DNA from: Thelonectria olida
Taxonomy: Eukaryota; Ascomycota; Sordariomycetes; Hypocreales; Nectriaceae
Assembly (NCBI GenBank): GCA_020736575.1
Contig: JAGPYM010000010.1
Coordinates: 372,001 to 436,000, forward strand
DNA length: 64,000 bases
Reading direction: 5' to 3'
Each line of letters begins with the position of its first letter. Position 1 is the stretch's first letter. The notes under the pieces were generated by a model that worked only from the letters and a program-made list of their open reading frames with translations, had not been told where the DNA came from and did not search any database. Made by a program: the position numbers and the translations under genes. Below, piece by piece: positions 44,345 to 55,916 of the stretch.

Positions 44345-46423
44345 GATGAAGATGAAGTAGTGTATGTCTGAAGCATATCAAAGCACGGCCAACAGAGGCA
44401 TACGCACGACTACCTTTATATACCGTCTTCGAAGCTCGGCGTGTTGGTTCCCCCGGAATAATACTGCTTCAGTTTCATCCCTCCACAACGAAAGACGACA
44501 TCCCCACCGTACCCATCACCCAATGGGCAAGCATATTCAACGGTCCCGAGGGGAAAGACGCACCTCGTGGCTAGGACTCGTGACAGCCTCGGACGAGGTT
44601 CAGCAATGAGCACCGAAGGTAAAACGGTGACGTGAAAGCACCGAGCATTAGGCCGTCCCCAGCATGGCGTTCGGCAACGCGGTGCCGGGCCATCCATGCT
44701 CGTCACGGGAGCGATCGACATGTCAGAGCGAAGAGAGCAGAACTATGATACGCGCGGGAGAGAGAACTGGGAACGTCTCGGTGCTCCACAGACGGTCCGA
44801 TGGGCGAGCCGCATTGCAGTCGTGACGGAGGTGTTTAGTGGAGACGGAGGCATGGATCATCACGGCATCTCAGGGTTGGAGATGTGAGGATGGGAATGTG
44901 AGGAATCCTGATTGTGATAGGACGTTATTCCCGGTCTTGATAGCGAGGCAATGGTTGAAGCTTGGGACGAGGTGAAATGGGCTGATACCAGACGATGGAC
45001 GACGGACATGGTCAACAACTCGCCATTGAAGCAACATCGAATTGCTATCGTCTTCATCCATTGGTTCCATTCCCATAGCCTCGGCATCAAATCACGTTTG
45101 GTCCAGAGTTCCACCCGTCACCCAATATGGTAGAAGCTGTTGCGTCTCCGCAAGAAACCTGATGCTGCTCCAGCTTTATTATCTTTTCTGGTCAGCTGCG
45201 AACCTCTTACGAGGCCGCTGGCACGTTACATAGTCTCCAGTGTTCGTACATGTCTCATGAAGGGTTATGGGGGGTCGGTTCTGGGGGTTTAAGTTTGGTT
45301 TAAGTTGATCTCGCCTTCAACCCATCACGACCTTATCTAAGAATGTGACGACGGTGAATGGAGACGCAAAGATATTGAGGAGTGTTTTGAAAGAGCCTCA
45401 TCAATTCTAGTCGTGAGTTGAATGAGGAACTGCTGAGATTGTCATGAGCCAACAAGTCCAATGCATTACTAAGATGATACATCACATCTTGACCTACAAC
45501 CAGGCCTCCCTGTTCATATTCTCAAGAAACCCCTTCCGCTCTTCCATCGTGACTTGAAGAGTCTTTTCCGAACCTCAAGCGAAGCCAAATTGGAAACTTG
45601 CGCCGCATCACCAACAAGACCCAACTCCACGGAACGATCCCCTCAACGCGTAAATCCCCATATCTCCATCTTCTCAACCCCAAACTCACAGCTCCTTGAC
45701 CTCACCCCCCAAGAAAAGGATTCCCATTCGGCCCGGTACCCACCGCACGGTGCCTTGGACAGCAAGCAGATCCTGTCATATCCTGTCGCGAACCCAACTT
45801 TCACACGAGAAGAAGAGAAGACTGACAGGCATCCCATCCCTCCCCCCTGGCAATCATCCGGCGCCGCCTCGGCCACAACGAGACAAAGAATCCGGAAATA
45901 CGGTAGACATTAACCTAGAATCTATGAATCTAGCACACCCCGGAAACCAGGAAAGTCTCTGGCGGTCCACGAGATGCGGAGGAGGGCCGAATGGTAAAAG
46001 CACGCACATGACTTATTCCTCCTTCCTCCCAACAAAATATCACGAGCTTTCATTTCGCTTTTTATTTTGTTCTTGGGCCGTGAATGAGGGTTTCAGAACG
46101 TGTCTCGCTTGTGGCGTTGAAAGCTTCCCACCAGGTCGTCACAAGGCGTGAACATCCATGTCAACGGGACATTGGACCCGTCTTGGCGATCTTGATCTGT
46201 CATCTTGGCGATGGAGGCTGAAAACTAGACGTAGGCTTGTGACAACCGAGCATCATCATCACAACGAGAACATCCTCAGGGGAGGAGTGAGCGTACTGTT
46301 GTTCTATGCGAACTGGTTGCGTAGCTTCACAGCTCAACACAAAAGATGGCACAGCAATCTTAAAAACTCATCAATCATAAGCATACAGTGTGCAGCACCC
46401 TGCCTTCTATCGCCGAGAACTAG
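44345..46423. other. Intergenic, 2.1 kb, no supported gene
   Basis: The first few hundred bases are the promoter of the disrupted transporter. The remainder contains only short overlapping ORFs on both strands, none with a domain or credible introns. No repeat or RNA gene seen. Confidence 0.4.
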
Positions 46424-49400
46424 CTAAACGAAACGGACTTCGTCAAATAGGCTAGCCCGTACCTGTACCAGGCCTGCCAACTCGAACAAAAAGGACTGCA
46501 GAATAATGACGTTGGTAACAATGTGTGACACAGACGCCGTGCTTGGTTCTTCATCCACCTGCTTCGCATCTTCCTTGCCCTTGCTTTCCTCAGATTGCGT
46601 CTCGCTTGCTGCGCCCGCCACATCTTCAGCAGCAGCCACATCTTCAGTAGCCACCGCATCTTTAGTAGCCACCGCATCTTTAGCAGCCACTGTATCGTCA
46701 GCAGCCACCGTATCATCAGTAGCCACGACATCTTCTATGCCCTCTGCATGCTCTGTAGCAGCCTCCTCAGTAGTTTCGTTCTCCGCATCAACCCTCCCTG
46801 CGGGTTCCGGCACAGGCTCCTTGTCAAACTTGAGAGGAATGGGTTCCACTTTTGCCTCCGGGAGACCAACTCTCTTAGACAGAATGGTCTGATCAATGGC
46901 TGCAAAGGCCGCAATCTGGGAGGAAACCGCTTCGTCCCTGACCTCCGTATCCCCCCTGGCTCGGCTCCGAGATTGGCTTCGACCGGGTGAGCTGATGCGC
47001 TCGCTGTGGAGATCCTTTGGTGGAGCCAGGCCTGACTTGCTTGGAGTCGCCGATCCGCTCCCTGAGCTTCGATTCTGCTCCTTGCGTCCTCGAGGGCTGC
47101 TTGCGCGGCTGGGAGTTCCCAACTCTGACAAAAGACGATGAGCCAAGCCCTCAAACCCTGATGGCCGAGAAGGTGATCCGCTCCGGGGTATTTCTTCAAA
47201 ACTGCGACGATCTGGTGTCTCTTGCTGAGCAGGCGTTGCCTTTTGTGTAGGACCGGTGCTCGTCAACATGGCATCCGCTGTCTGAAAAGCCTCGCGACGT
47301 TGCTGTACTAAATCATCGAATCGTGGAATAGTTTTCTTGTATGACAACACCTGATCCTCGAGGTGCTTGAGGACCCTGAGCACGCGAGGTAGTGACCTGT
47401 GAACCCATCGAGGTCGTTGCCGGCATCTGGCCATTGCCTTGAGTTGTTCCTCCTTTGGTGACAACGGCATGTCCAGGTCATCGCCGCCGTCAGTTTCCGC
47501 GGTCTCGTCCTCCTCTTTATCAATCTTTTCACTTTCGTCCTCGTCGTATGTGTATGTGCCAGGGATTCGCATCAGCCACCCCTCAATCTTCATGTAGCCG
47601 CAGATGGCCAAATCCACCAAGGTTTCCGTGACAGACAGGTTGGTCTCGACCGGGTTGATGAAGAAGGTTTCGAGCAGATCCAGCAGCGCATTGAGAAGAG
47701 GATCCTCGGGACGCAGAGTGTGATCTGCAACTTCTCTGGGGGCGCCCGGCAGACTGTCAGCAACAGTCGGAACCCTTGGATTACTCGCAGACACTCTTGG
47801 AGCTACCAATTTAATGGAGCAGGCATGGCTCTCCAGCCGAGACATAGTGTCTTGAAGAACCATTTGGTAGACGTCGTCAAAATTATCCTGACCGCCGATG
47901 GTTCCCGCCAGTGACATGAGGTACTCGACTTCCTGTTCGTGGGCACCAACGGTTCGTCGTGTATTGGTAAGCGGGAGGACATCGGTTCTCAGAAGCGTGA
48001 TGATGGCGTATCGATGGTGTCGTTTCAGGATCGCCGACACTAATTGAAGAGTAACATAAATGGTTTGTTGATTCCGTGACCTCAGGCAAGCGAGGATGAG
48101 GTCCACTAGGTTAAATAATAAGGGCGTGACCGTCATGTCTGACTTTGAGGCCAGCATGGTTGCAAGGTCCATCGACTTTCTCTTTCGTGCAAGGCTGACT
48201 GACGACCTTGAGCCAGCCTCGTTGGAGTTAAGGGTATCAGGTAGCGCTAAGAGATAATGAAGGATGAGGTTAATCATGTCTGGGTGATCTAAAGATTCGA
48301 GGATGCGGCGAAGATAGGTCAAAACTGCGACAGACGACCCTCCGTCAATATCAGAGGACTCGAGCAACGATGGGTATCTGAGTCGTTAGCAACAGTCTCG
48401 TTGAGGGGTCCAATAAACTCACAATAACTGCTGTAGGAAAATGACCTGGAAATGCTCCAGCAAGGTCGACTTGACCTCCACCGATCGACAGTGGTTCAAG
48501 ACGTCCTGCCAAAACAGGAGGTGGGATAGAAATGTTTCGAGGTGGGATTGGAACTCAGGTGAACAAGAGCTGATGACTTCAAAGTTAGAAGTCGGGTGCT
48601 CGTAGTCGGAAAAGGCGAGGATGGGTGGGAGGGAGTGAGGGAGGTGGTCGATGACGAGCTTGCGGCTCAATTGGCTGTACAAGGCACCCAGTCCCGTTGC
48701 CATCAAGGTCGACAAGTCGCTTTCGACGATCCATTGTTCTAGCGGCCCTGAGCTTGAAGCTGCCTCGATAATGTACAGCAATCCGGTGCGTGCAAAATCG
48801 CCCACCTTACCCTCATGGTGGATATAGTCCATTAGGATATAAAATAGGGGGAAATCGGCCCTCTGCGTCCGGCCAACAAAGGTATCCTGGTAATCCCGAT
48901 CTTTCTCATCTCTGTTTCCACGCTGCGTCTTGAACCACGCAGGCAGAATATCGGGGTCAAGTCTAATCTTGGTGGTGATGTTGAATGCGAGTTCGACGAC
49001 GCGGGATTCGGTATCAAGGCCTAGGCGCACGCTGTTGACGCCAGTGATGCGCACGAGGAGGTTGGTCAAGCTGGCAGAAAAGGTCGGGTTCTCGACAAAG
49101 GCCTCTTCCTCGCTCTCGATGAGGGTCGCAAAGAAGAGCACAGCCTCTTTAATGATCCATTCATTGTAAGAGGTGGTGGCAATCTTGCCGATGGGAACGT
49201 ATATCTGCTTGATCGAAGCGTATTGAATGCACGGATGTGGGAGGGGGCGACGGCTCTCGTCGCTAAGGATGTTGGTGAGTTCTTGAAGACGAATCTCGAG
49301 GTTTTCGGCGGCGTCGTTATCTCTCGTGAGGTTGCCAGAGGTTCTCCATGTTGTCTATCCAACGTCAGTCCACATGACATGGGCTCTGCGCACAGGGACG

Positions 49401-49578
49401 TACTAGCAAGTGACCATACTCCTTCTCGAATCGATGCAGTCGCTTGGCTGGATCTTTTGCCTGGTCCTTTCGAGAGCTCCCGGAGGAGAGGGGGCTTAAC
49501 AGGCGAGACCACTGCATGACACGGGGGGGTTAGCTCAGTAAGCCCACGAGAGAATGGTCAGGGACTGACAAAGTCCAT
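46424..49578 (-). CDS. FHIP-type subunit of the FTS-Hook-FHIP dynein adaptor complex (RAI16-like)
   Basis: Adaptor subunit that links early endosomes through Hook to dynein for retrograde transport. Four exons (49570-49578, 49404-49511, 48423-49354, 46424-48377) sum to 3,003 nt, 1,000 codons. The first exon is only nine bases (MDF) and splices to WSRLLSPLSS, giving the family-typical MDFWSRL start. The conserved N-terminal half includes ASIKQIYVPIGKIATTSYNE, the block from FVGRTQRADFPLFYILMDY to DFARTGLLYIIEAA, and FLSHLLFWQDVLNHC. The middle is Ser/Arg-rich and disordered, with an acidic alanine/valine repeat near residue 930. The last residues, ELAGLVQVRASLFDEVRFV, match the FHIP C-terminus as I recall it. 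All frames are intact. Confidence 0.9.
46620..46735 (-). repeat. 18-bp coding minisatellite in the FHIP gene
   Basis: About six imperfect copies of an 18-bp unit of the type gtagccaccgcatcttta, encoding a six-residue (VATKDA)-like repeat (for example AVATKDAVATEDVAAAEDV). Frame is kept because the unit is a multiple of three. Confidence 0.8.
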
Positions 49579-52194
49579 GGCGCTGATGAAGGCATCTCCA
49601 AGGTGTGGGCGATTGGGGGGACAAGGGAGAGGACGACGATATGGACGTCACCTGTCATCGGCGGGGCTGACAGACAGGGACGTGTTGGCGTTGCAGATGT
49701 AGATGCGGATGCGGCGTCCCGTCTCGAATTATCCCAATGGCAGTTGTCGACTCCTGGGCCAGGTCCTGCATTAATACTACGTAGCTCGCCAAGCAAGTTC
49801 CCTGTCGGTCGCACGTTGCTTCAGGGAAGTGTGGCTAGTGCTGTCTCATACGCCACATTCTGCCTGCTCCCCCGCCGCCGCTTGCCGTCGCACCTAAAGT
49901 GGCTTAGCCGAAATGCTGACTTTCGCAGCTGCAGGGTAGTTTCCACTCCAAGATGTTAAAGATGACCACCTCCCTACATCCAAGGCAACGATGTGTTGAG
50001 ATCATGGACAATGAACTAGTACGCGACTGAAGCCTTATATATATACGCATTTTGGTATTTCCTAACAACTTAATTTGGAATTCTTACTGAGTTGACATTT
50101 GTGTTCGTGGACCGTAGAATCATGACACACTGGAAAACCTTTATCGCCTTATCCGCAGGTTCTAAGAAAGGCGGACTGGCTACGGCAACACATCGAGCAA
50201 CTTGATTTATTTTCTCCCGAGGAGCGAATCGTGCCATTATTTCGGTCGCTAGTATGAGGCATTCACCAGCTAAACGAGTTAGGCCGTTCTTCCTGACAGC
50301 CTGTACATGCTCTTATAACCATCCATTCATCCTCAGCTTCCCATCACTTTGTCCTTATTTTTGTCTGTCATCCTCCCATTCAAGAGCGTAAGCTTCTCTC
50401 CCAAGAGCTCAAGTTTCCCGTTCGTTTGTTTCTCCAAGCGACTCGTCCTCCCCAGTACTGCGCGGTTCTCACATCTCAGTTGCTCCATCCAACCGTCGAT
50501 GTCGCGTATTCGGCGCTCCGAAGACTGCATTTGCTCTTCCTTCGCCGGCTGGAACTCCTGCTTTGCCAGATATACATTGAAATTTAGCCTCTTTTGGTTT
50601 CGCACGGCAACAGGAGCTTGGACGGGTTCGAGACATGATGGATGGGCAATGGATACGAGGGAGAGTAGAAAGGGTGGCGGTGTGTTGGATAGAGATAATG
50701 AACCGAGTGAAGAGGAAATAGGGAGACTTTTGCAGAAAGAATTGCAAAACTAGAAAAAGGGGAGAGAGAAAGGGTTTGCGTTGAAAATTCGCTCCTAGTC
50801 TGGCGTCGTGATCAAACAGTGAGTGTCACGGGTGGGTGCCTCTCAATTGCAGCTCGGCTTGTTTGAACTGCGAGGATGAATCATAGTAACTACAATGACT
50901 TTGATAAACGCGGAGCAAACGAGGCTCTATTGTTCGGCAACAGAAACAATGCAACTAGCGTCGCTGCAGGCAATCAGTAAAGGCACGTCACTTTGCCCTG
51001 GCGCCAGCTGGCTGCCCGCCTCCCGTTCCGTCTGATCTATCACCAACTGACCATGAATCACGGAGTTGCAATCGCTCCAGCAAACGAGAAGCGACCAGCA
51101 GCCAATGAAAAATCTGCCCCCCAGCTGCCGGTTTAATAAATAAATGCGCATTTGCTAAATCTGTTCAAGGAAATAGGAACGGCACTGGTGCAACGAGGCA
51201 ATCAGTCGCCAGCCGGCTGCCAGCCGGCAAAGAGATAAATACACCCTCTCCCTCCAGCTTCTCCCTCTCTTTTTTCCTTCCTTCATCATCATCACACTTC
51301 TTCTCCTCAGCTTGGCTTTCCCTCTCTTCCATCGCAGACAACAAGACTTCATTTCCTTCCTTCCTTTCCTTCTTCTTCTTCTTCTTCGTCTTCATCCATC
51401 GCTCTCTTTCATCCTTCGCCTCCCTCTATCAACTCCCTTGACCTCTCCCTCCTTCCTCATTCCATCATCATAGACGGCATCGAAGAAACCTGTGCCCGCA
51501 CACAAGTGAGTCAACCCGTACCTTTCGTTCCATCTTGCCATGTCTATAGCTGCAACACACCACCAATCGACCACGCCAACCTCCATGCCATTCTCATGAT
51601 CAGGTATGTCTGCACTTTTCTTCTCATCCACCATCGACTGCACTTTGTTCGGCAATCCTTTCTTCCCTGTTCTTGAACGAAGACGGAAAGCTCCCCGGTA
51701 TGGCGACTGTCGCTCCATTTCGCAGGGGCTTGATAGCTGCCGGGTCCTCATGATTTGCGCTCCCAAGGTGTCCCTGACATCTCCAAGCTTAGCTTGGACG
51801 GCAATGAAGGTTGTCTACAAGAGCTGAAGTCACGCCTAAGACAACCCCTTCCTCAGGGTGCGGAACCCCACTTGAGGTCTCGCTCGGGTGGGTTGCGCTC
51901 GACGAACAGTAGTGGTAGATCTTCCGGGAGTTCACTCTTGGCCCTTTGACTTCAGCTCTCGCCTCATGCCAGTTAAGTCGAGAACTACAGCCCACAATCA
52001 AACAGCCTACAAGCGCCTTGGCTAGTGTCACCGGGACACACGTGGGCTGTCCAAAGAGTCATGTCGGATGTGTCTTGGGTCTGGAGCTCGGGGTTCAGGA
52101 GGCCGCGGCCCGTGAAAACACTGTGCAGTTCGAGGTGGCAGACATACTCAGTTGGGGATTCGTTGGCTGACGGATGAGTTTTTACCTGCAGGAC
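49579..52194. other. Intergenic, 2.6 kb, with a pyrimidine-rich promoter at 51250-51480
   Basis: Contains the FHIP promoter (near 49580-49850) and, on the plus strand at 51250-51480, an unusually long C/T-rich tract with (ctt)n near 51370-51388, like a strong fungal promoter and 5' leader facing the coiled-coil locus. Intron-like signals (gtatgt at 51603, tttcgcag at 51717) suggest a spliced leader. A minus-strand frame at 50333-50605 would encode a charged helical peptide but lacks a suitable ATG. Confidence 0.4.
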
Positions 52195-52587
52195 ATGACT
52201 ACGCTCTCCATCGACCAGAGGCTCGCCTACATCAAGACACAACTCGACATGCACTAGGACCGTGTCGAGGACAAAGACTTCATGGCGACCCATTGCAGCA
52301 ACGAGATCGAGCAACTAAAACAGGAGGTTGAGGAGGATGGCGACATTCGGACGGAGGTCACGAACGTGCTGAGGAACATGCTGAGGGATGTGAAGGACTG
52401 GAATCGGGACCAGACGGAGGACATAGAGGAGTTGCAGGGAAAGGTAGACAAACTCGAGTGTCGCGTGCGAAAGCTCTCCGACCAGATGGTCAAGATACTT
52501 GCTCGACTTTCCAGCGTCGAGGAAGCCATCAATAACATCACGATGAGCAACATGACCGACAGAGTGAAAGAGATGGAAATTCAGTGA
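52195..52587 (+). pseudogene. Short coiled-coil protein locus with an in-frame TAG
   Basis: From ATG 52195 the frame reads MTTLSIDQRLAYIKTQLDMH, hits TAG at 52255-52257, and then continues open for 110 codons from DRVEDKDF to 52587. The whole is a heptad-like, Glu/Lys/Leu-rich coiled coil (for example DIEELQGKVDKLECRVRKL), so the part before the stop fits the part after it. Either the gene is broken by a CAG-to-TAG change, or translation starts at the downstream ATG (52282), giving a 101-aa coiled-coil protein. A 3' splice-like ctgcag just before 52192 suggests an upstream exon that I cannot place. No family recognised. Confidence 0.45.
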
Positions 52588-53048
52588 AATGACTGAATGG
52601 AACCGATTAATGTCTGCGGCATGTCATGGTGACGATCCTGTTGAGTAGCAAACGATGGAGATCATTTACTGTGCTGGTATGGTTTGACTTGTCTAGTTGA
52701 TTTTCGTTAATGCTTTCCATGACTGCGACCGTGACCGTGACCTTATTCGAGGTTGATGTGATGTAGGTAGGTGATCTCTCTCTTTTTGAAGCTGCCCAAC
52801 GTACTTTGGTTACTGTGTAAATCGGCTAGTTGGGCATGCACCTCTTGCACCGCAATCGTGCAGGTACGGAGATGCCTGCGTTATGGCAATGGAACAAACG
52901 AACATGCATCTCGTGTCACTCGCACAGGAAACGGACAACGGGTATAACAAAGTCACTACTTTCATTTTTCTGCAAGCGCTATTCAATAGCCTAGCCCAAA
53001 CTTGGAAAACACTCGCTGTCTTCAAGCCGCTACCAAGTGCCGCCAACT
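52588..53048. other. Convergent intergenic region, 461 bp
   Basis: Between the coiled-coil locus (plus) and the 3' end of acrB (minus). No gene seen. Confidence 0.4.
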
Positions 53049-55916
53049 TCACTCCGGGCTCGTCGGATCGCCATTGCTTCCGCTGCCACTTCCGCTGCTG
53101 TCACCGGTCCGAGTGCGACTCGCCCAAATGTGCCTGGCGTGGTGATGGTGATGGTGGTGATGATGATTGTCCATTGGAGGAGAATTGACATCCTCATCAC
53201 TCGACTGAGTAAAGCCGCTAACGTTGCTCAGCATGCTAGAGCTACGTCCGCGAGAACGCGTCACTCGAGGCTCAAATGGGGGCGCAGTAGGAGGGGGCTG
53301 CCACATGGACATGGATGGGAGAGCTGGTGCCGATGCCGAAGGGAGAGCATCACCAGAGCTTTGCCACAGACCAGTTGGATAGTGAGGAAGAGCAGCCGGG
53401 TTGGGATTCCAGGTGCCAGCCATCGTCGGCTGGAACGGCGGTCCAAGCTGAGGATGAGAGTCATCGGGTGGAGGCATCTCAAAAGGCATTCCGTTGGCCG
53501 AGTTCATGTACTCATGGAAGCTCGAAAGCTGAGCCTGAGCGTTCCTAATGTGCTCACTGCGGTTTGCATTGGCGGCACGAACTTGCGCAAGTCGCTCGTT
53601 GTAGTTGGCCTCAATGTCACCAACGTGTTCCTGCCAGACAGCGCGCTCCTGGTTTCGCCTCTCAGCTTCATCCAGACCACGGTTGTTGGCATCGGTGAGG
53701 TTGGCAAGCTCGTTCTCGACCTTCGCGATACGCGTAGCAATCTTGTTTCGACGCGTGTTGAGATTCGACTTTTCCACTTCCTTGGCCTTGACTTCCTTCT
53801 CGAGTCCAACCTTGTGCTCCTTGAACACCTTTTGTGCTCCCTCGAAAACCTTCTTCTCAGCAGAGGACGATTTCTCAATCTTCCTCTTCCGATCAATGAG
53901 TTCCGGGGCGCTGTCAAAGGACTTCAACTGTTCGACGAGAAGCTCCGTATCTCGCTCAGCCTGAGCCTTCTGGGTCTCCTGCTGACGGACTTTCTGCTTG
54001 TACTTCTCGTCGTGGTTTCCAGCAGAGGCGAGTTGATTGTCAGTGAGCTCGTTGTCCTTCTTGAGACCGTTGGTCCTCGACTTCCATTCCTTGCGCAAAG
54101 TCTTGAGGCGGGATTTTTCATCCGCCAGCTTAGCCTCGGCGGCGGCAATGGACGTCTTGAGCGTGGTGGCAGGCGAATCAGGTCGGAGTGAGCGTTGACC
54201 GTTTGGAAGAGCAGCGGAAGTACCGTCGGTCTCGCGGAGAGTTTCCTGGATAGTTCGGATGCTAGTGGTGAAGATGACCTTGTCGGTCTGGCTATCTACG
54301 AATTCGCAAACATACTTGGATGCTGGTCGGAGTCCGTAGATGTCTCCCGTCCAGCGGGTCCCTTGCTGAGAGTCCTCGTTCGAGTCCTCGATAGGGAAAA
54401 TGCGAGTGGGTTGCCAAACTCCGTTGTTCACCCTGACGTAGAACGGCTTGGAGATGTCGATGCCGGAGGGGCGCGGGGCATGACCGTTGGGCCGGGAAGT
54501 TTCGTCCTCGTCGGCTTCGGGGAAGTGGCTAGTGCTAAAGCATACTTCATCGCTACCAATATAAGATATCCAAATTTGACCTGGTTGGCTGTTGAACGGG
54601 GCGTTGCCTAGATTATGAATGTCGGTTGCATTCGAGCCAGCTGACTCGGTTGTGGCATGAGAAAGCTCATACTCCTTCACCATAACAATTTTAGTGCTTG
54701 CAAGAGCCGCCCACAGCGGCTGCTGTAGACGGACTTGGGTACTTTGTTTTCTTCTTTTCTTGTTTGTGGTCATATGAGGCGTTGGCTGATAGCTCATCTC
54801 GGTGTCGGGCGTAGCGAATCCTCCCTCGTTAGAAGTGTCGCCGGCCAGGCTTGGAGGCTTCCCTACTTCCGGGTCGCTTACTCCAGCCGAGGCGTTTGCC
54901 TTTTCTCGCCTCAGATACCACTCTCTGACATATCGCACAATACCCTGAGTTAGAATGTGTATTGCCAAAACACTCTTGACCCACCCATATGCACTCCTCT
55001 TATCGTACGTGCTGGTGGTCGTTCCCAGAGGGTTGCTAAACACAGTAGGCAGTCGCCACTGCTCAGGGATATGGCGAACCACACGTCCCCAGTGAGCCCT
55101 GGTCCCACGGAGGAGATGGTGGCCCACAACCCACATGAAGCATGTGGTGATGCCGCGCGAGGTACCGTCTCTGGTGCTTGTTCCTCCTCCCAGGGTGATG
55201 GCAATGACTGGCTTGGCAAAGTCAAGAATGGCGTCTTGAATTGGCCCCCACAGAAACAACCATATTAGGAGGAAAAAAAAGTCCATACACAAAGTGGTAA
55301 CAAGAGACGGCATGGTCGAGTTTCCGTCAAAAATCTCGGCCAGGTTAATGTTCATTCCCGAGCTTGTGGTAACGGGTGGAACAAAGGTGAGGAAGGTAAA
55401 AACAGTGTAGATGGCGGAAAGGGAGAGGGGTGGAACGTGCATGAGGATGATGAGGATGGCGAGGGTGTCCTGCACGGGCAGAGACTTGAGGACGGTAGTT
55501 GCTAAGTCAAACGGGCCAGAGTCGCGATGGACATTGACATTTTTCATGGCGTTGACATCAATCTGACGATGACCAACGTCGACAAGGCCATTGCCCATGT
55601 TGGAGTTGCACGACTCGGACGAGGTCTCGGAGGTGAGCGAGGAGCGGCGCAAGGAGTCATCGTTGGAGCGCGAGCGGGAGTCGTTGGAGGAGTTGTCTAG
55701 AGGCAGCTTGGAGTTGCCATTCGCAAGGCCATTAGGAGGCAACGACGACCCTGGGCCGGCGACAGCATGGTCGGAACGGCGGGCAGGGCCGTCGAGCTGC
55801 CCCGAGCCTTTCTTGTCGGAGGTTCGTCTGGCTGGACCTACAAGACCATTCTCGTGGCGGGTGTCGCGGTGGGTGGCGCCTGACTGTCGCTTCCCTGAAC
55901 TTGAAGCGCGAGGCAT
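53049..55916 (-). CDS. acrB: Ubiquitination network signalling protein AcrB
   Basis: Membrane-associated coiled-coil protein; in Aspergillus nidulans AcrB acts with the CreB/CreD deubiquitination and ubiquitination network in carbon repression and acriflavine resistance. Single exon, 955 codons from MPRASSSGKRQSG, the family-like start; the frame stays open upstream to another ATG at 56012 (987 codons). The N-terminal ~110 residues are Ser/Arg-rich. Hydrophobic segments lie at about 120-150 (TLAILIILMHVPPLSLSAIY) and 175-200 (CMDFFFLLIWLFLWGPI), with weaker ones at 245-260 and 300-320. The Glu/Lys-rich region at about 590-800 is a long coiled coil. The Pro-rich C-terminus includes a run of nine His residues. 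No lesion seen. Confidence 0.92.
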   Translation of the reverse strand: MPRASSSGKRQSGATHRDTRHENGLVGPARRTSDKKGSGQLDGPARRSDHAVAGPGSSLPPNGLANGNSKLPLDNSSNDSRSRSNDDSLRRSSLTSETSSESCNSNMGNGLVDVGHRQIDVNAMKNVNVHRDSGPFDLATTVLKSLPVQDTLAILIILMHVPPLSLSAIYTVFTFLTFVPPVTTSSGMNINLAEIFDGNSTMPSLVTTLCMDFFFLLIWLFLWGPIQDAILDFAKPVIAITLGGGTSTRDGTSRGITTCFMWVVGHHLLRGTRAHWGRVVRHIPEQWRLPTVFSNPLGTTTSTYDKRSAYGWVKSVLAIHILTQGIVRYVREWYLRREKANASAGVSDPEVGKPPSLAGDTSNEGGFATPDTEMSYQPTPHMTTNKKRRKQSTQVRLQQPLWAALASTKIVMVKEYELSHATTESAGSNATDIHNLGNAPFNSQPGQIWISYIGSDEVCFSTSHFPEADEDETSRPNGHAPRPSGIDISKPFYVRVNNGVWQPTRIFPIEDSNEDSQQGTRWTGDIYGLRPASKYVCEFVDSQTDKVIFTTSIRTIQETLRETDGTSAALPNGQRSLRPDSPATTLKTSIAAAEAKLADEKSRLKTLRKEWKSRTNGLKKDNELTDNQLASAGNHDEKYKQKVRQQETQKAQAERDTELLVEQLKSFDSAPELIDRKRKIEKSSSAEKKVFEGAQKVFKEHKVGLEKEVKAKEVEKSNLNTRRNKIATRIAKVENELANLTDANNRGLDEAERRNQERAVWQEHVGDIEANYNERLAQVRAANANRSEHIRNAQAQLSSFHEYMNSANGMPFEMPPPDDSHPQLGPPFQPTMAGTWNPNPAALPHYPTGLWQSSGDALPSASAPALPSMSMWQPPPTAPPFEPRVTRSRGRSSSMLSNVSGFTQSSDEDVNSPPMDNHHHHHHHHHARHIWASRTRTGDSSGSGSGSNGDPTSPE

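Noticed and set aside
50333..50605. Minus-strand frame for a 90-aa charged helical peptide
   Set aside because: Starts only at GTG; the frame is open upstream to about 50740 without any ATG, and I found no usable intron bringing one in.
51392..51766. 124-codon minus-strand ORF
   Set aside because: Overlaps the pyrimidine-rich plus-strand promoter and leader and has no recognisable motif.
53037..54191. 384-codon plus-strand ORF
   Set aside because: Antisense shadow of the acrB coiled-coil region; biased composition and no motif.
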